Assembly: GCA_020284085.1 (NCBI GenBank)
Contig: JACEVL010000109.1
Span: 372,001-436,000, forward strand
Direction of reading: 5' to 3'
Length of the DNA stretch: 64,000 nt
DNA from: Aporrectodea caliginosa
Lineage: Eukaryota > Annelida > Clitellata > Crassiclitellata > Lumbricidae
Part shown: piece after piece, positions 1 to 39,700 of the stretch
Layout of the letters: each line of letters begins with the position of its first letter
Numbering within the stretch: the stretch's first letter is position 1
Notes under the pieces: model-generated
Databases searched by the model: none
The model's input: the letters and a program-made list of their open reading frames with translations, nothing else
What the model was told of the DNA's origin: nothing
Made by a program: the position numbers and the translations under genes

Positions 1-27522
<27,522 letters not shown>

Positions 27523-29440
27523 ATTCCGTGGACTGTCTAGTCCTCTTGCTTGGGATGAGAATGCTTAACCGAGCATAAGAGACGTGCAACATTATCTATA
27601 CTTTGGAAAAGTCTTGTACGTTTAACGCAGCATGCGAGGGAGTCGTAAAGTTTATTTTCTCTGCAGTGACTTAGTAGCATGGTGGATTGTCAGTTATTAT
27701 ATTCGTTAATTAATTGTAATCAATATTTATTTTTATAGCTATTTATTTCTTGAAATGTCAAGAGTTCAGCAACCATATCCGTTAGTATTTTTCTGTGTGT
27801 TTTTCTTGGACATTTGAGTTAAGAGCTGCTCAGTGTTTTAGTTGTCAAAAACAGCAGGGGGTTGAAAATTTCACAGATTACCAAGGAACATGAGTGCAGG
27901 TCAAAATCTAATGTTGTTAATATGTTGACCATGAAACAAATGAGGACTCATGAATTAAAATGATCACAAGTCTAAATAGGTGTATGCAAAAATAACATAC
28001 AATTTACGGAACTCTTAAGCTTTAGTTTAAAAAAATAATTTGAACTATGTCAAGACTTGACCCCCAAATCTTTCCAGTTATTAGTGGAGGTCCAAACGAA
28101 GAACCAAAGGGTTGACAACTAGAACACGGGCTTCTTAGAGTTGGACGTTAATCATGACTTGCAGAAGTTGGAATTGTGAATGAACTAAACACATACATGG
28201 CAGTGAGGCATTTAAATTATGCAGAGGTTGAAGTTATTTTAACCACTCGACATTTGTAGGTTTTTGGATTCTCTATGTATTAAAGTATATTATACATTTA
28301 TTAAAAACAAATTTATTTAATGTTTTAACAGACTTCTGTTCATTATACTGTAATCAATTTAAACCAGATTTCAATGAAGATTGCCATATGTTAGCATCAA
28401 GAACGTCTTAAAGTACTTGATAATTGCTCAACAATTGCACATATCATTATCCACAGAGCATAGAGTGTCAAAAAAATTAGCCAAGCATTAAACTGTACAG
28501 TTGTGTAGTCAACGAGATGGCACTGGACGGGTGCGTTGATTCCAGTGAGCTTCCCTTTTTCTCCTTTTCACAACTACAAAACTGGAGACCTTGTTCACAG
28601 AAAATGAAAGACTTCGGCTATTCCACGACGTCGCCATATTTGTTCCTCCGGGCTCCTAAAAGAAGAGTAAATCACGTGTGAGGAGAATTTTCACTTATGC
28701 AACTAAACTCAACCTTTTTACCCTATGGTGCAAAATGTGTTTTGCACCCAGGGGTAACATGAAATGAATTGGGAGTCGAGATAAAAGGAGCCCAGATACA
28801 AGTCTGGAATATGACTCATTTCTTCATTCATTTTGAGAATTTATATAGAGGACCTTCAAGAAACCTACTCATTAATATCTGGCCTGTAAGAAACCAATAT
28901 ATCGGTCATCTATTGCCGATGTCTGGAAAGATGGTGAGGCAGGGATCAAAGGTTCATACATAATAAGTATCTGTACAGCCTGTGCTTTAAGCACTGGACT
29001 TCATTAGGAGGGCCTAAGGTCTGGTAGATGAACCATACACTACAGTAAAACTGGTTTAATATTGCCCTTAGAAGTGCACACAGCCATATGACAGAACCTC
29101 GATGGCGCTGTGAAGGACTTACTCAAGATCTCTACACAACAAATGCCTTGGGCTAGGTCGAACCTGCACTCTCCCTGCATTACAGCCTGAGCGCTCTGAC
29201 CAATTGGCCACCATGCCATATATATTTGTCGGGTAAAATGGACGAGTTCCATGCATTCCCAAAGACACACGAACATCTACCGTATATTCTCTTCCGAATC
29301 TCAGCTATCCAGCATGATTCTTCAATCAGTGTTTCTCATTCCATATTGATCTATTGACCTGATTACTGCTTAGTTTTAGTGCACCATCGGTTGATATCTC
29401 GTGCATTAGACACTGGCTCAACAGAAGTTACTAATTACAA
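27523..29440. other. Intergenic spacer between convergent dynein and OCIAD1-like genes
   Basis: About 1.9 kb holding both 3' UTRs. There are ATTAAA motifs at 27954 and 28279 (+) and at 29055-29060 (-). A diverged minus-strand tRNA-SINE head lies at 29085-29225 (GGTCGAACCTGCACTCTCCC, GCGCTCTGACCAATTGG). No further gene is visible. Confidence 0.65.
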
Positions 29441-29685
29441 TTACAATGAACAATTACCTTTCGACCCAGAACGCGACTCTGTTTCCCACGACGACGATGA
29501 ACCAGAGCTGGGCTCCGAGGACGCAGGTGGTGGTGCCCTTTGGTACGATGGCGGTGCTCCAGACTTGGGCGGGTTTGCCTTCTGCTCGTATTCTACTCGA
29601 TTTTTATTTCTCAGTTCCTCGTACGAAAGACCGGGCTGCTGCTCAGCAGCCTGGTTGTCTGAGCGCTGATACAAAGACGTCTCAC
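29441..29685 (-). CDS. OCIAD1: OCIAD1-like exon 7: C-terminal motif and stop
   Basis: Encodes ETSLYQRSDNQAAEQQPG, then the family motif SYEELRNKNRVEYEQ and a Pro/Ser-rich tail ending SKGNCSL, with TAA at 29441-29443. A possible ATTAAA poly(A) signal lies at 29055-29060 on the minus strand, about 380 bases on. Confidence 0.9.
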
Positions 29686-32600
29686 CTATGGACACAGTCA
29701 AAGAAACCAAAAGAAAATCAGTTCATCTGTAACATAAAATACCCCCAACTGTCACACAAAATACACCCATCTGTTGCTAAAAATAAACCTATCTGTTACA
29801 TAAAATACCCATCTAAGAATATATGGGTATTTTACCACTTTACAAAATACCATCTGTCACACAAAATACCCCTACGTCACATAAAATACTTCCATAGTCA
29901 CATAAACTACCCATCTTTCACACCAAATACCATCGGTCATACACCCTACTCCCATCTGTCAACCAAATGTGATGCCAGGGGTCAAAACCCGTCGGTTGTC
30001 GCTTCCTAGATATTGAGCTAGAAGCTGAAATAGGCGAGCGGGGTCAAAAATATAGACTATTCTTAAATTCAGCAGTTGCCCATGAATTTGCCATAACTTG
30101 CAAAGTATTAATCCGCTTTTGATGCTGCTTGTTATATTAGATACAGAATATAGCCCTTTATTGCCCAGCAAAATTGCAGCATAATCAAGTAATGGATGCC
30201 GAGAACTTTGATGACACAAATATTCCGAAAATTTTTATTCGATTTTCTCACTCTATACTAATGAAAGAATTAAACAAGCATAACTTCAGTTAGAAAAAAG
30301 ATATTTTCATTCTGTAAAAAGTATTTTGAAGCAAATTAATTGTAGAATATGACTGAATAAAAAGGTCAGAAACCGACATGTGATGGGTTTTGATCCCTGG
30401 CGTCATAAATACCCTTGTTTTAAAATGTACCTTTGGGGAGAATAGTAGTTGCAAGCTATAATGAGGTTGCATACATACAACACACAAAGTTGAAATGTCA
30501 AACAAATTGGACAGTTTCCCTTTGCATTGTTCATCTGCTAACAAAAGCACATTCAGACTTGGCATCTCACTCACTCTCTCTTCGCTTGCCCGCCGGATTT
30601 TGACCTGGCACTAAAACTGGCCAAATAATACACTTTCCGACTTTATTTCATTTTGACCGGCTCTGAAACTTACCTGTGAACTCCGCTTCTACAGATTTGA
30701 TCTCACTTAACTAATTTGGTAGTTCGTTAGCTATCCTGACTTGTCACATAGAGACTTTGAACTAAATTACGAAATGTTGTTAAGTTCATTTAGCACTAAA
30801 AGTTCCCCATCAGATAACTTAAAGAGTAGTCATGGCAGGCTCCCAAACACTTGTAGAAAACTGATAGTCAACACAATGTTCAGAGTTTCTTAACCAAGTT
30901 CCACCAAGGATCAGGAACCATGGATGATGATAGCTTTCTGAGGTATGCAATCTTTGGGCTGATGAATAAGAACACAGAAGAAAAAGCGATGCAATCCTCA
31001 GGCTTAAGAATAAGAGCAGTTTTCAAATGGATGCAATCCTCAGGTTTAAGAATAAGAGCAGTTTTCAAATGGATGCAATCCTCAGCTTTAAAAATAAGAA
31101 CAGTATTTCAAAGGGACGCAAAAATAAGAGCAGTTCCTCAAAGGGATGCAATCCTCAGGCTTATAAATAAGTTTTTCAAAAGGGTGCAATCCTCAGACTT
31201 ATAAATAAGTTTTTCAAAGGAATGCAATCCTGCAGTGTAAGAATACGAACAGTTTTTAAAAGGACGCAAGGTTGTTGAACAAGAATCTGAGTCTGGAACA
31301 TATTCAACTTACGATCCATTGATGGTCGGTGAGTTTCATCTAACCCTTTAGCCTCCACTGTGTGTCCCTCTGAGCCAAAGTCGCTCTTGACTGCATGACC
31401 TTGAGGTTCCCACTCATCACGAGCTCTGCCCTCCATGCCTGGCAGCATCGAGCTACACACAAAAGAAATGGTAATTGTAATGACAGTAATTAATTAATAA
31501 CAATGCTGTCACCTTTAGCAAATCTTTCATCCAGTCAGATCTTGACAAGAAGTAATCGTTCCATAAGAAATGGGTAACTAATCAATTAGATTCTAATTGA
31601 TTAGCTAATCGATTAAGCAAACAGCTAATTCTAATCGACTGGCTACAAGATTTTGCTACTTCTAATTCTAATCAATTAGCAATTTAACTAAACGTGCCTA
31701 TCTCTGCGTTCCATATGTAATTCTTTACTGTCCACACATTTTACTTGATTGACGCATTGTTCATTATGATAGAGGAGCTATAGAAGTCGCTAGATTAGAT
31801 TAGATTAGATCAGATATCCATACATATCCCTCATGAGCTCTACTCCTCGCTTTCCCTTTCGCATCGACTCAGCCAGAGCGCTGTTCTCCAGACTGAGGAT
31901 CTTCTCCCGACATCGACCTTGATACGACATCTTGCCCAGAAGGAATGCAGCCAGGGCAGCTCCTACAATTTAAAATGGTTGTCTAATAAGTAATTCCATT
32001 TGAAGAACTGCCCTCTTGCCAGTTGCTGTTTTATACATACTTCAAATTGATGTACTGCCCTATTGCCATTTTATTTGTCATACTTAGTACTTAATATATA
32101 CTAAGTACTGGTACATACTTATTACTAAGTACATACTTAATATATACTTAGTACATATACTTAGTACATACTACCCACATATAGGCCTATTTGCCCAAAA
32201 TTCCGGGTGAAGCCAGTGTAAAGTCTGGAAGACAGCAGGCAACATAATCATCTCCATATTGACACAGTATTGTTTTACAGGTACACATTCATCAGTGTGA
32301 AAATGACACTACAGGTAAAGGTATGTGTGACTACTGCCCACAGAAGTTGTCAGATTTTTAGACTTGTTTGAAAGACTTTTGCATAATAAGCTGTTCCCTT
32401 TGGACAATTACCTAAAGTTCTCAACCCTGATGAATTTTTTTAAATTAGACTTTTCAATTTAACACAAACTTGTATTTATGCCATATTAAAACAATTCATG
32501 TCTGCAGTTAACAACTGTAAACTTGCTCACCAAGGTTTTTGAAAAGGGCACCGAATCGAGGATTTGGACTGAGATATCCTAAAAACAAAGAGTACGTTTT

Positions 32601-35600
32601 AAAAATGTAACATAAATAACTATTTTTATTAATTATCAGCTTCCATAACACCAGTGTCGAAAGCACAAAGCATCAACCGGTGGCACACTAAAACCAAGTC
32701 GTAATCAGGTCAATATTCAGAACATCGGTCTGTTAAAACAGAGGTTGACAAGAAACTAGAAAAAGGTATGATCTGAAAGAGGTTAGACCAGGCCTACCCA
32801 GCCAACAGTGAAAGGAAGCCATTTGATGAAGTAGCACTTTAACTAACAATACATACAAAACAGGAATAATTGAAGCAATAACTGCAGCGCATTGAGTACA
32901 GGATTGCTGCTTTGGTACGACGATGTCAGCTGGGTCTAGCCCCAGTCTACCTGCGGGAGCTTTGCTGCCCCTCGGGTATTCAAGGTCGCCGCCCCCTCCG
33001 CTCTGCAGAGAAGGGGTGCTCTTAGTCCCATTTGCACGAACTGCAATTAAAAAGAATCAAGCCTTTTCCGTGGTGGGCCCAGTGGTCTGGAACGGGCTCC
33101 CCCAGGAGATACGCCTGCCCCCTGGGACTTTTACTGAAGCTTTCTTTACTAAGCTCAAAACTGTACTTTTGGCTGTGCTGGAGTCGGGAGCGCCTCTGAG
33201 TAGTCCTCTGGAAGGGGCGCTATATAAATTTATGAATGAATGAATGAATAACAGTAAAGGGAACCACCATTGTATTGGACTTGGTTTTGGAGCTCAACTG
33301 TCATGGTTCTGTCAAGGTCTTGAAGTTTAGGTCTTGCAATACAGGTCTGTTGTTAATACTGCTAATTATTACTTAGTAACTTCTATTGTGCCGGTGTCTA
33401 ATGCACAAGGCATCTCACCGATGACACACCAAAACCAAACCATAATCAGGTCAACAATAAGAAAATCAGTGGGTGGCCTGTTTTTCACCCATACTTTGTA
33501 TTCTCCAAGTGCCTGTTTAGTCGGCAAGTTCATTACATCTTGAAATGCGTTTCTGAATTCACATCAAAATGCGTTAACACTTTAACGATGAGCTGCATTG
33601 TTTTACCAGTCGCCTTTAGTACACTCTCGTCATTACAGTGTTACAAATAAAATGGAGAAAAGTAGATTACCTTTGTTAACCAGGATCTGAGAAGTACCAA
33701 TGAAGACGACTCCAAGAGGAACACCTGTAATACAGAGAAGATAAAAGATAACCGCACAGGTAAAGATAATGCACTTACTCATACATAGCCATAGTAACTC
33801 CTCAGAAGAATAGGTCGTGAGGTTGAGAGAATCATTTAATAATAAACATATTTGCTTATTTTAATTGAAACTGACAAACCGCAGTATGATAACATGAAAT
33901 AGTAGAAACACGTAATAACAAGTTAACCAAGGGTCGATTTTATAACTGTATGGGAGCCTGTTAAGCACCAATCCGTCCTACTGCTGCTCATGTTACCATC
34001 ACTGGAAGGCTGAGTCAGTCTTATGGGGCTAGCGGGTGTCAAACCTGCGTCCTTCTGTTCTTCATGCCAGCATGTTACCATTCAACCATCACCATTTGCC
34101 ACAACCAAACACAACCGAAGCAACAAAACACTTGTGCTAACTATCCAATTTCAGATATATCATCAGTTACTGGTCCATCATGGGTAACCATAATCTCGAG
34201 ATTTCTAGAGCGTCCACAAACCACAAAGCGAAGTCATGGGAACCAGCTTATTCACAGGTGCTTAATCAAAACAGTATCGATAGACAGGGGGTCAAGATCC
34301 AGATAGTCAGGCAGGCAGATAGAGTCGAGCACTAATGTCAACTCGGCACCATCCGTCACTTAAGGGGAGAGCCCTCTCATGCGGTTACCACTCAAGTCCA
34401 TGCGCCGATCTGTACTAGAGTCAACTTTGGTGACACCACCTATGCTTGTAACTCCTCACTAAACCTTTCAAAACTCCAGTCAATACCTAATGCTGCTACC
34501 CACCTTATTCAAATACACTATCCAGAACACTGGTTTCATTCATGATTTGAAGGCTTGGTAGGGAATTGTTTTCATGAATTCCATCAGTCTTGCGTTTTCA
34601 CCACTTTCTGGAATCGGATTTTGGGAATTCCGATAGACTCTGTCAGCTCGACTAAACTTTGCCATGATTTGCCAGTGTCATAAGAACAAAGCTAAGTGGC
34701 TACTTAGCATCAGATCCTGTTCCCTCCAATCCTCGACCTAAACGACACCCGCCTTAACATCTGCTGTGCCCTCTCTGATCCTCTGGAAACCAGACTCGGA
34801 CCTCCCACGGACAACCATTTTGACTAGACGCAACGCTCGTGAATAAGCTGGTGCCCTGCGCTGGACTTTCAAGTGGCGCTTTATAAGTTTGGAGATTACG
34901 ATTACTTAGATCTCAAACAAAGAGTCTCTATTCAATAATTATTAATTAATTACTTAATTAATTACTTAATTAATTACTTAAGTGCTAAGTAATTACTTAA
35001 TTACAAGTATGTACACTGGAAGCTCATTATATATGTACTCATTTCGGGAGCCACGTCATGTTCAGTTTAGTAACAAGGTGGCATTAACTGTTCCACTCTG
35101 TCGACAAAAGTCTATATATGTCTCCTATGTGCAAATTAACCGCTTCTTCTTACAAGTAATTTGATGACAATTTCATTCAATAAAACAAGGGATTAATCAC
35201 AGCTGACAGGATTCAGACATTTTGAAAGTGCTTACATCGATACCAGAAACTTTCGCGGTTGCATTCTCTCAGCACACGTAGTTCTTCTGGGCTCAGGACA
35301 ACACGCTGCAAGCAAAAACCATCAAGTATCTATATAAAAATTATGTGTGCATCCAAGTAATAATATAGCGCTTTTCTAAAACCATTTTCAACATTTCAAA
35401 AGAATTCTGCTGAAAAGCAGAAGTGCCCGGCCATAACACATGGCCGGGCACTTTTAATTCAAACTGACAAACTGCGAATGGCAAAAAGTTGACACTGCTT
35501 GCGTCAGTTTGTATCGTGAAATTCATTGTCGCAACAGAGGCAAGCTTATAGTATCGGGGGCTGAAGGATCATAGTGCGTAAGTTTATTGGCGTCGTGAGG

Positions 35601-36075
35601 GTCGGTTAGGGTCAGGGTTAGTGTCGTCATTAGAAAACCTGGTACCGTCCGGCGTCCGCGCAGCATGCCCAGAAATACTGTCTAATCCTTCAGCCCACGA
35701 TACTATAAGTTTGCAGCAATATATTACTTTTTCGTTGTTAAATTACGCACTTGATTACTCCATAACATCTTAAATTTAAGAGAAGCACTCATAATTATAG
35801 AAGATTGGCAAACTTAGCTGACTGCTTGCCTAGGTCTTGCGTAATAGGCCTACATATCAACCGGCAATCGCCATGCAACCGTCACACCTTGTAAACGCAA
35901 ACTTCTGCGCGTTGCAAACATTAAGCAAACTATAAAAAAGACTGTGGACGTTTAAACTGACGAAGATTACATGCTATAAACTTTCAGAATAATAACTGAC
36001 CTGTCGCTGTGCAGAATCTACGTGTTGACCTTCATAGTTTTGTAGATTTCCCTGATTTTGTTGACGATCCGCCAT
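29441..36075 (-). CDS. OCIAD1: OCIA-domain protein, OCIAD1-like (complete, 7 coding exons)
   Basis: Spliced on the minus strand, exons at 36075-36001, 35305-35236, 33724-33671, 32578-32531, 31962-31824, 31452-31313 and 29685-29441 give 256 residues with consistent phases. The human protein is about 245. The N-terminal half is the OCIA domain: LSPEELRVLRECNRESFWYR, then two hydrophobic segments (VPLGVVFIGTSQILV; GAALAAFLLGKMSYQG) separated by a short loop, then a CREKILSLENSALAESMR tail. The C-terminal SYEELRNKNRVEYEQ motif is the other family signature. The protein is expected at the mitochondrial inner membrane and endosomes, where the family is linked to respiratory complex assembly and JAK/STAT regulation. 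The start ATG (36073-36075) is chosen because it opens the first exon with a good donor and no alternative lies nearby. The gene runs tail-to-tail with the dynein, and a 12-kb satellite starts about 670 bases upstream of its start codon. The C-terminal Pro/Ser-rich tail is specific to this gene. An OCIAD2-like identity is less likely given the C-terminal motif. Confidence 0.9.
29700..29960 (-). repeat. ACAAAATACCCATCTGT degenerate repeat beside OCIAD1 exon 7
   Basis: About twelve 17-22-base units (CACAAAATACCCCATCTGTC-like) lie in intron 6 of the OCIAD1-like gene, up to the exon 7 acceptor side. Confidence 0.85.
30955..31270 (-). repeat. ~48-bp tandem repeat in OCIAD1 intron 6
   Basis: Units built around ATGCAATCCTCAGGTTTAAG and AATAAGAGCAGTTTTCAAA occur about seven times with length variation, ending about 50 bases from exon 6. 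Confidence 0.85.
31313..31452 (-). CDS. OCIAD1: OCIAD1-like exon 6: linker
   Basis: Encodes SMLPGMEGRARDEWEPQGHA through ETHRPSMD, a hydrophilic variable linker. The acceptor is TGTGTAG and the donor is a strong GTAAGT. Both phases agree with exons 5 and 7. Confidence 0.82.
31824..31962 (-). CDS. OCIAD1: OCIAD1-like exon 5: second hydrophobic segment
   Basis: Encodes AALAAFLLGKMSYQGRCREK and ILSLENSALAESMRKGK, the GK.SY..C.EK..KLENS signature of the OCIA domain. The donor AT|GTATGG was chosen because it is the only one giving the phase required by exon 6. Confidence 0.88.
32531..32578 (-). CDS. OCIAD1: OCIAD1-like exon 4: OCIA loop
   Basis: A 48-base exon encoding YLSPNPRFGALFKNLG, equivalent to the 'ILS..PK.G..PK' loop of the family. 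The acceptor is TTTTTAG and the donor GTGAGC. Confidence 0.88.
32880..33250 (+). mobile_element. LINE (CR1/L2-like) 3' end with reverse-transcriptase C-terminus
   Basis: The ORF at 32923-33243 encodes NQAFSVVGPVVWNGLPQEIR and LAVLESGAPLSSPLEGALYK, the C-terminal tail of CR1/L2-type reverse transcriptases, and runs into GGCGCTATATAAATTTATG plus (ATGA)n. It sits in intron 3 of the OCIAD1-like gene, opposite to the gene. Confidence 0.8.
33574..33644. mobile_element. 71-bp palindromic mini-element, copy 2 (diverged)
   Basis: Aligns along its whole length with 25798-25868: TTAACACTTTAACGATGAGC ... CTCTCGTCATTACAGTGTTA. The right TTAA has become TTAC. It lies in OCIAD1 intron 2, just upstream of exon 3. 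Confidence 0.6.
33671..33724 (-). CDS. OCIAD1: OCIAD1-like exon 3: first hydrophobic segment
   Basis: A 54-base exon encoding VPLGVVFIGTSQILVNKG, matching the first membrane-associated helix of the OCIA domain. The acceptor is ATTACAG and the donor GTAATC. Phase fits both neighbours. Confidence 0.88.
33930..34910. mobile_element. Mosaic of old LINE/SINE fragments in OCIAD1 intron 2
   Basis: 33950-34085 resembles 26045-26170 (TCCTACTGCTCATTTTACCA-like, GGCTGAGTCG). 34175-34320 is a minus copy of the GATTAC-tailed LINE end. 34690-34910 is a plus copy, ending GTGGCGCTTTATAAG and GAGATTACGATTAC. No open reading frame of use remains. Confidence 0.6.
34935..35000. repeat. TTAATTAC tandem repeat
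   Basis: ATTACTTAATTA repeats about five times in intron 2 of the OCIAD1-like gene; self-complementary and AT-only. Confidence 0.85.
35236..35305 (-). CDS. OCIAD1: OCIAD1-like exon 2: start of OCIA domain
   Basis: Encodes RVVLSPEELRVLRECNRESF WYR after acceptor GCTTGCAG. The 'EE.RV..EC..ESFW.R' pattern is diagnostic of the OCIA domain. The donor is T|GTAAGC. Confidence 0.92.
36001..36075 (-). CDS. OCIAD1: OCIAD1-like exon 1
   Basis: Opens MADRQQNQGNLQNYEGQHVD and ends SAQRQ at donor CAG|GTCAGT (minus strand). This Gln/Asn-rich N-terminal extension precedes the OCIA domain and is not conserved in the family. Confidence 0.8.
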
Positions 36076-36345
36076 CTTTCAGTTGGTAATGGTAGAATCC
36101 TACAACTCTCTAAACATACCACAAAAGACGCCCAACGAACGCCCAGTCATCGTAGCCGCTATAGCAGAATTCTGGCGTGAAGAACGAATATCGAGCAGGA
36201 AGCCGGATAGTCCATTGTCATTTATCCATCAATCCATCCACGCATCAAGTCATTCAATCATTCATTCATCCATCCGTCCAATCATCCATTCATTTATCCA
36301 CACGTAATGTCATTCATTCATCTATCGATCCATTCATACACCCAC

Positions 36346-36475
36346 CAGAGGCGAAAATCTATACATAACTTTGGGGGGGACAGAGTACCTACGAGGGCCG
36401 GATTTTAAGGGGACAGCAGGGCTTAAGTCAAAACTTTCGACTGTCCCCCCATCCCCCCCATGATTTACGCCACTG
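36346..36475. mobile_element. 130-bp hAT-type MITE with perfect 8-bp target duplication
   Basis: Ends CAGAGGCGAAAATC and GATTTACGCCACTG (inverted, two mismatches). Each has an inner G7 or C7 run. Identical flanks ACACCCAC lie at 36338-36345 and 36476-36483. It sits about 270 bases upstream of the OCIAD1-like start codon. Confidence 0.9.
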
Positions 36476-36595
36476 ACACCCACACATCTAACTTTCATTC
36501 ACTCACTCATCAAGCAATTCTTTCATTTGTCCATTCATCCATCACGTAAATTCATCCATCAATCCATCTCGACATCCATCAATTCAAGTATCAAG

Positions 36596-36731
36596 TCATT
36601 CATGTATTCATTCATTCACTCATTCATTCATTCATTCATTCATTCATTCATTCATTCATTCATTCATTCATTCATTCATTCATTCATTCATTCATTCATT
36701 CATTCATTCATTCATTCATTCATTCATTCAC
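36596..36731 (+). repeat. (TTCA)n microsatellite
   Basis: About 33 nearly perfect ATTC/TTCA tetramers immediately before the large GC-rich array. Looser ATCCATC/TTCATCCA sequence precedes it from 36220. Confidence 0.97.
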
Positions 36732-36745
36732 CATTAGACCATTCC

Positions 36746-39700
36746 TCCCCACACCGCCCACACCGCCGCCTCCATCAGCGACAAATGAACCCCACACCGC
36801 CGCCTCCGTCAGCGACGAAAGAACCCCACACCGACCGCACCGACCGCATTGCCGCTTCCATCAGCGACGAAAGAACCCCACACCGACAACACCGCCGCCT
36901 CCATCAGCGACGAAAGAACCACAGACCGACAACACCGCCGCCTCCATCAGCGACGAAAGAACCCCAGACCGCCGCCTCGAACAGCGACGAAAGAACCCCA
37001 CACACCGACCACACCGACCACACCGCCGCCTCCATCAGCGACGAAAGAACCCCAGACCTCCGCCTCCATCAGCGACGAAGGAACCCCAGACAGCCGCCTC
37101 CATCAGCGACGAAAGAACCCCAGACCGCCGCCTCCATCAGCGACGAATGAACCCCACACCGCCGCCTGGAACAGCGACGAAAGAACCCCACACTGACCAC
37201 ACCGACCACACCGCCGCCTCCATCAGCGACGAAAGAACCCCACACCGACCACACCGACCGCGCCGCCGCCTCTATCAGCGACGAAAGAACCCCACACCGC
37301 CGCCTCCATCAGCGACGAAAGAACCACACCGCCGCCTCCATCAGCGACCACACCGCCGCCTCCATCAGCGACGAACCGAACCCCACACCGACGAAAGAAC
37401 CCCACACACCGCCGCCTCCATCAGCGACGAAAGACACCGCCGCCTCCATCAGCGACGAAAGAACCCCACACCGCCGCCTCCATCAGCGACGAAAGAACCC
37501 CACACCGACCACACCGCCGCCTCCATCAGCGACGAAAGAACCCCACACCGCCGCCTCCATCAGCGACGAAAGAACCCCCACCGACCACACCGCCGCCTCC
37601 ATCAGCGACGAAAGACCGCCGCCCCAGCCAGAACCCCACACCGCCGCCTCCATCAGCGACGAAAGAACCCCCGACCACACCGCCGCCTCCATCAGCGACG
37701 AAAGAACCCCACAACCGACCACACCGCCGCCTCCATCAGCGACGAAAGAAGACACCGCCGCCTCCATCAGCGACGAAAGAACGACCACACCGCCGCCTCC
37801 ATCAGCGACGAAAGAACCCACACCGCCACATCAGCGACGAAAGAACCCCACACCGCCGCCTCATCAGCGCTTCCAGAACCCCACGAAAGAACTCCACAGC
37901 GACGAAACCACACCGCCGCCTCCATCAGCGACGAAAGAACCCCACACCGACCACACCGCCGCCTCCATCAGCGACGAAAGAACCCCACACCGACCACACC
38001 GCCGCGCTCCATCAGCGACGAAAGAACCCCACACCGACCACACCGCCGCTTCCATCAGCGACGAAAGAACCCCACAACAACCCACCGCCGCCTCCATCAG
38101 CGACGAAAGAACCCCACACCGACCACACCGCCGCTTCCATCAGCGACGAAAGAACCCCACACCGACCACACCGCCGCCTCCATCAGCGACGAAAGAACCC
38201 CACACCGACCACACCGCCGCTTCCATCAGCGACGAAAGAACCCCACACCGACCACACCGCCGCCTCCATCAGCGACGAAAGAACCCCACACCGACCACAC
38301 CGCCGCCTCCATCAGCGACGAAAGAACCCCACACCGACCACACCGCCGAACTCCATCAGCGACGAAAGAACCCCAAACCGACCACACCGCCGCCTCCATC
38401 AGCGACGAAAGAACCCCACACCGACCACACCGCCGCCTCCATCAGCGACGAAAGAACCCCACACCGCGACCACAGCCGCCGCACCGCCGCTTCCATCAGC
38501 GACGAAAGAACCCCACACCCCACACCACCACACCGCCGCCTCCATCAGCGACGAAAGAACCCCACACCGACCACACCGCCGCCTCCATCAGCGACGAAAG
38601 AAACCGCCGCCTCCATCAGCGACGAAAGAACCACACCGCCGCCTCCATCAGCGACGAAAGAACCGCCGCCTCCATCAGCGACGAAAGAACCGACCACACC
38701 GCCGCCTCCATCAGCGACGAAAGAACCCCACACCGCCGCCTCCATCAGCGACGAAAGAACCCCACACCGCCGCCTCCATCAGCGACGAAAGAACCCCCGA
38801 ACCACACCGCCGCCTCCATCAGCGACGAAAGAACCCCACACCGACCACACCGCCGCCTCCATCAGCGACGAAAGACCCCACCCCACACCGACCACACCGC
38901 CGCCTCCATCAGCGACGAAAGAACCCCACACCGCCGCCTCCATCAGCGACGAAAGAACCCACAGACCGCCGCCTCCATCAGCGACGAAAGAACCCCACAC
39001 CGACCACACCGCCGCCTCCATCAGCGACGAAAGAACCCCACACCGCCGCCTCCATCAGCGACGAAAGAACCCCACCACACCGCCGCCTCCATCAGCGACG
39101 AAAGAACCCCCACACCGCCGCCTCCATCAGCGACGAAAGAACCCCACACCGACCACACCGCCGCCTCCATCAGCGACGAAAGAACCCCACACCGACCACA
39201 CCGCCGCCTCCATCAGCGACGAAAGAACCCCACACCGACCACACCGCCGCCTCCATCAGCGACGAAAGAACCCCAACCGCCGCCTCCATCAGCGACGAAA
39301 GAACCCCACACCGCCGCCTCCATCAGCGACGAAAGAACCCCACACCGACCACACCGCCGCCTCCATCAGCGACGAAAGAACCCCACACCGACCACACCGC
39401 CGCCTCCATCAGCGACGAAAGAACCCCACACCGACCACACCGCCGCCTCCATCAGCGACGAAAGAACCCCACACCGAACCACACCGCCGCCTCCATCAGC
39501 GACGAAAGAACCCCACACCGACCACACCGCCGCCTCCATCAGCGACGAAAGAACCCCACACCGACCACACCGCCGCCTCCATCAGCGACGAAAGAACCCC
39601 ACACCGACCACACCGCCGCCTCCATCAGCGACGAAAGAACCCCACACCGACCACACCGCCGCTTCCATCAGCGACGAAAGAACCCCACACCGACCACACC

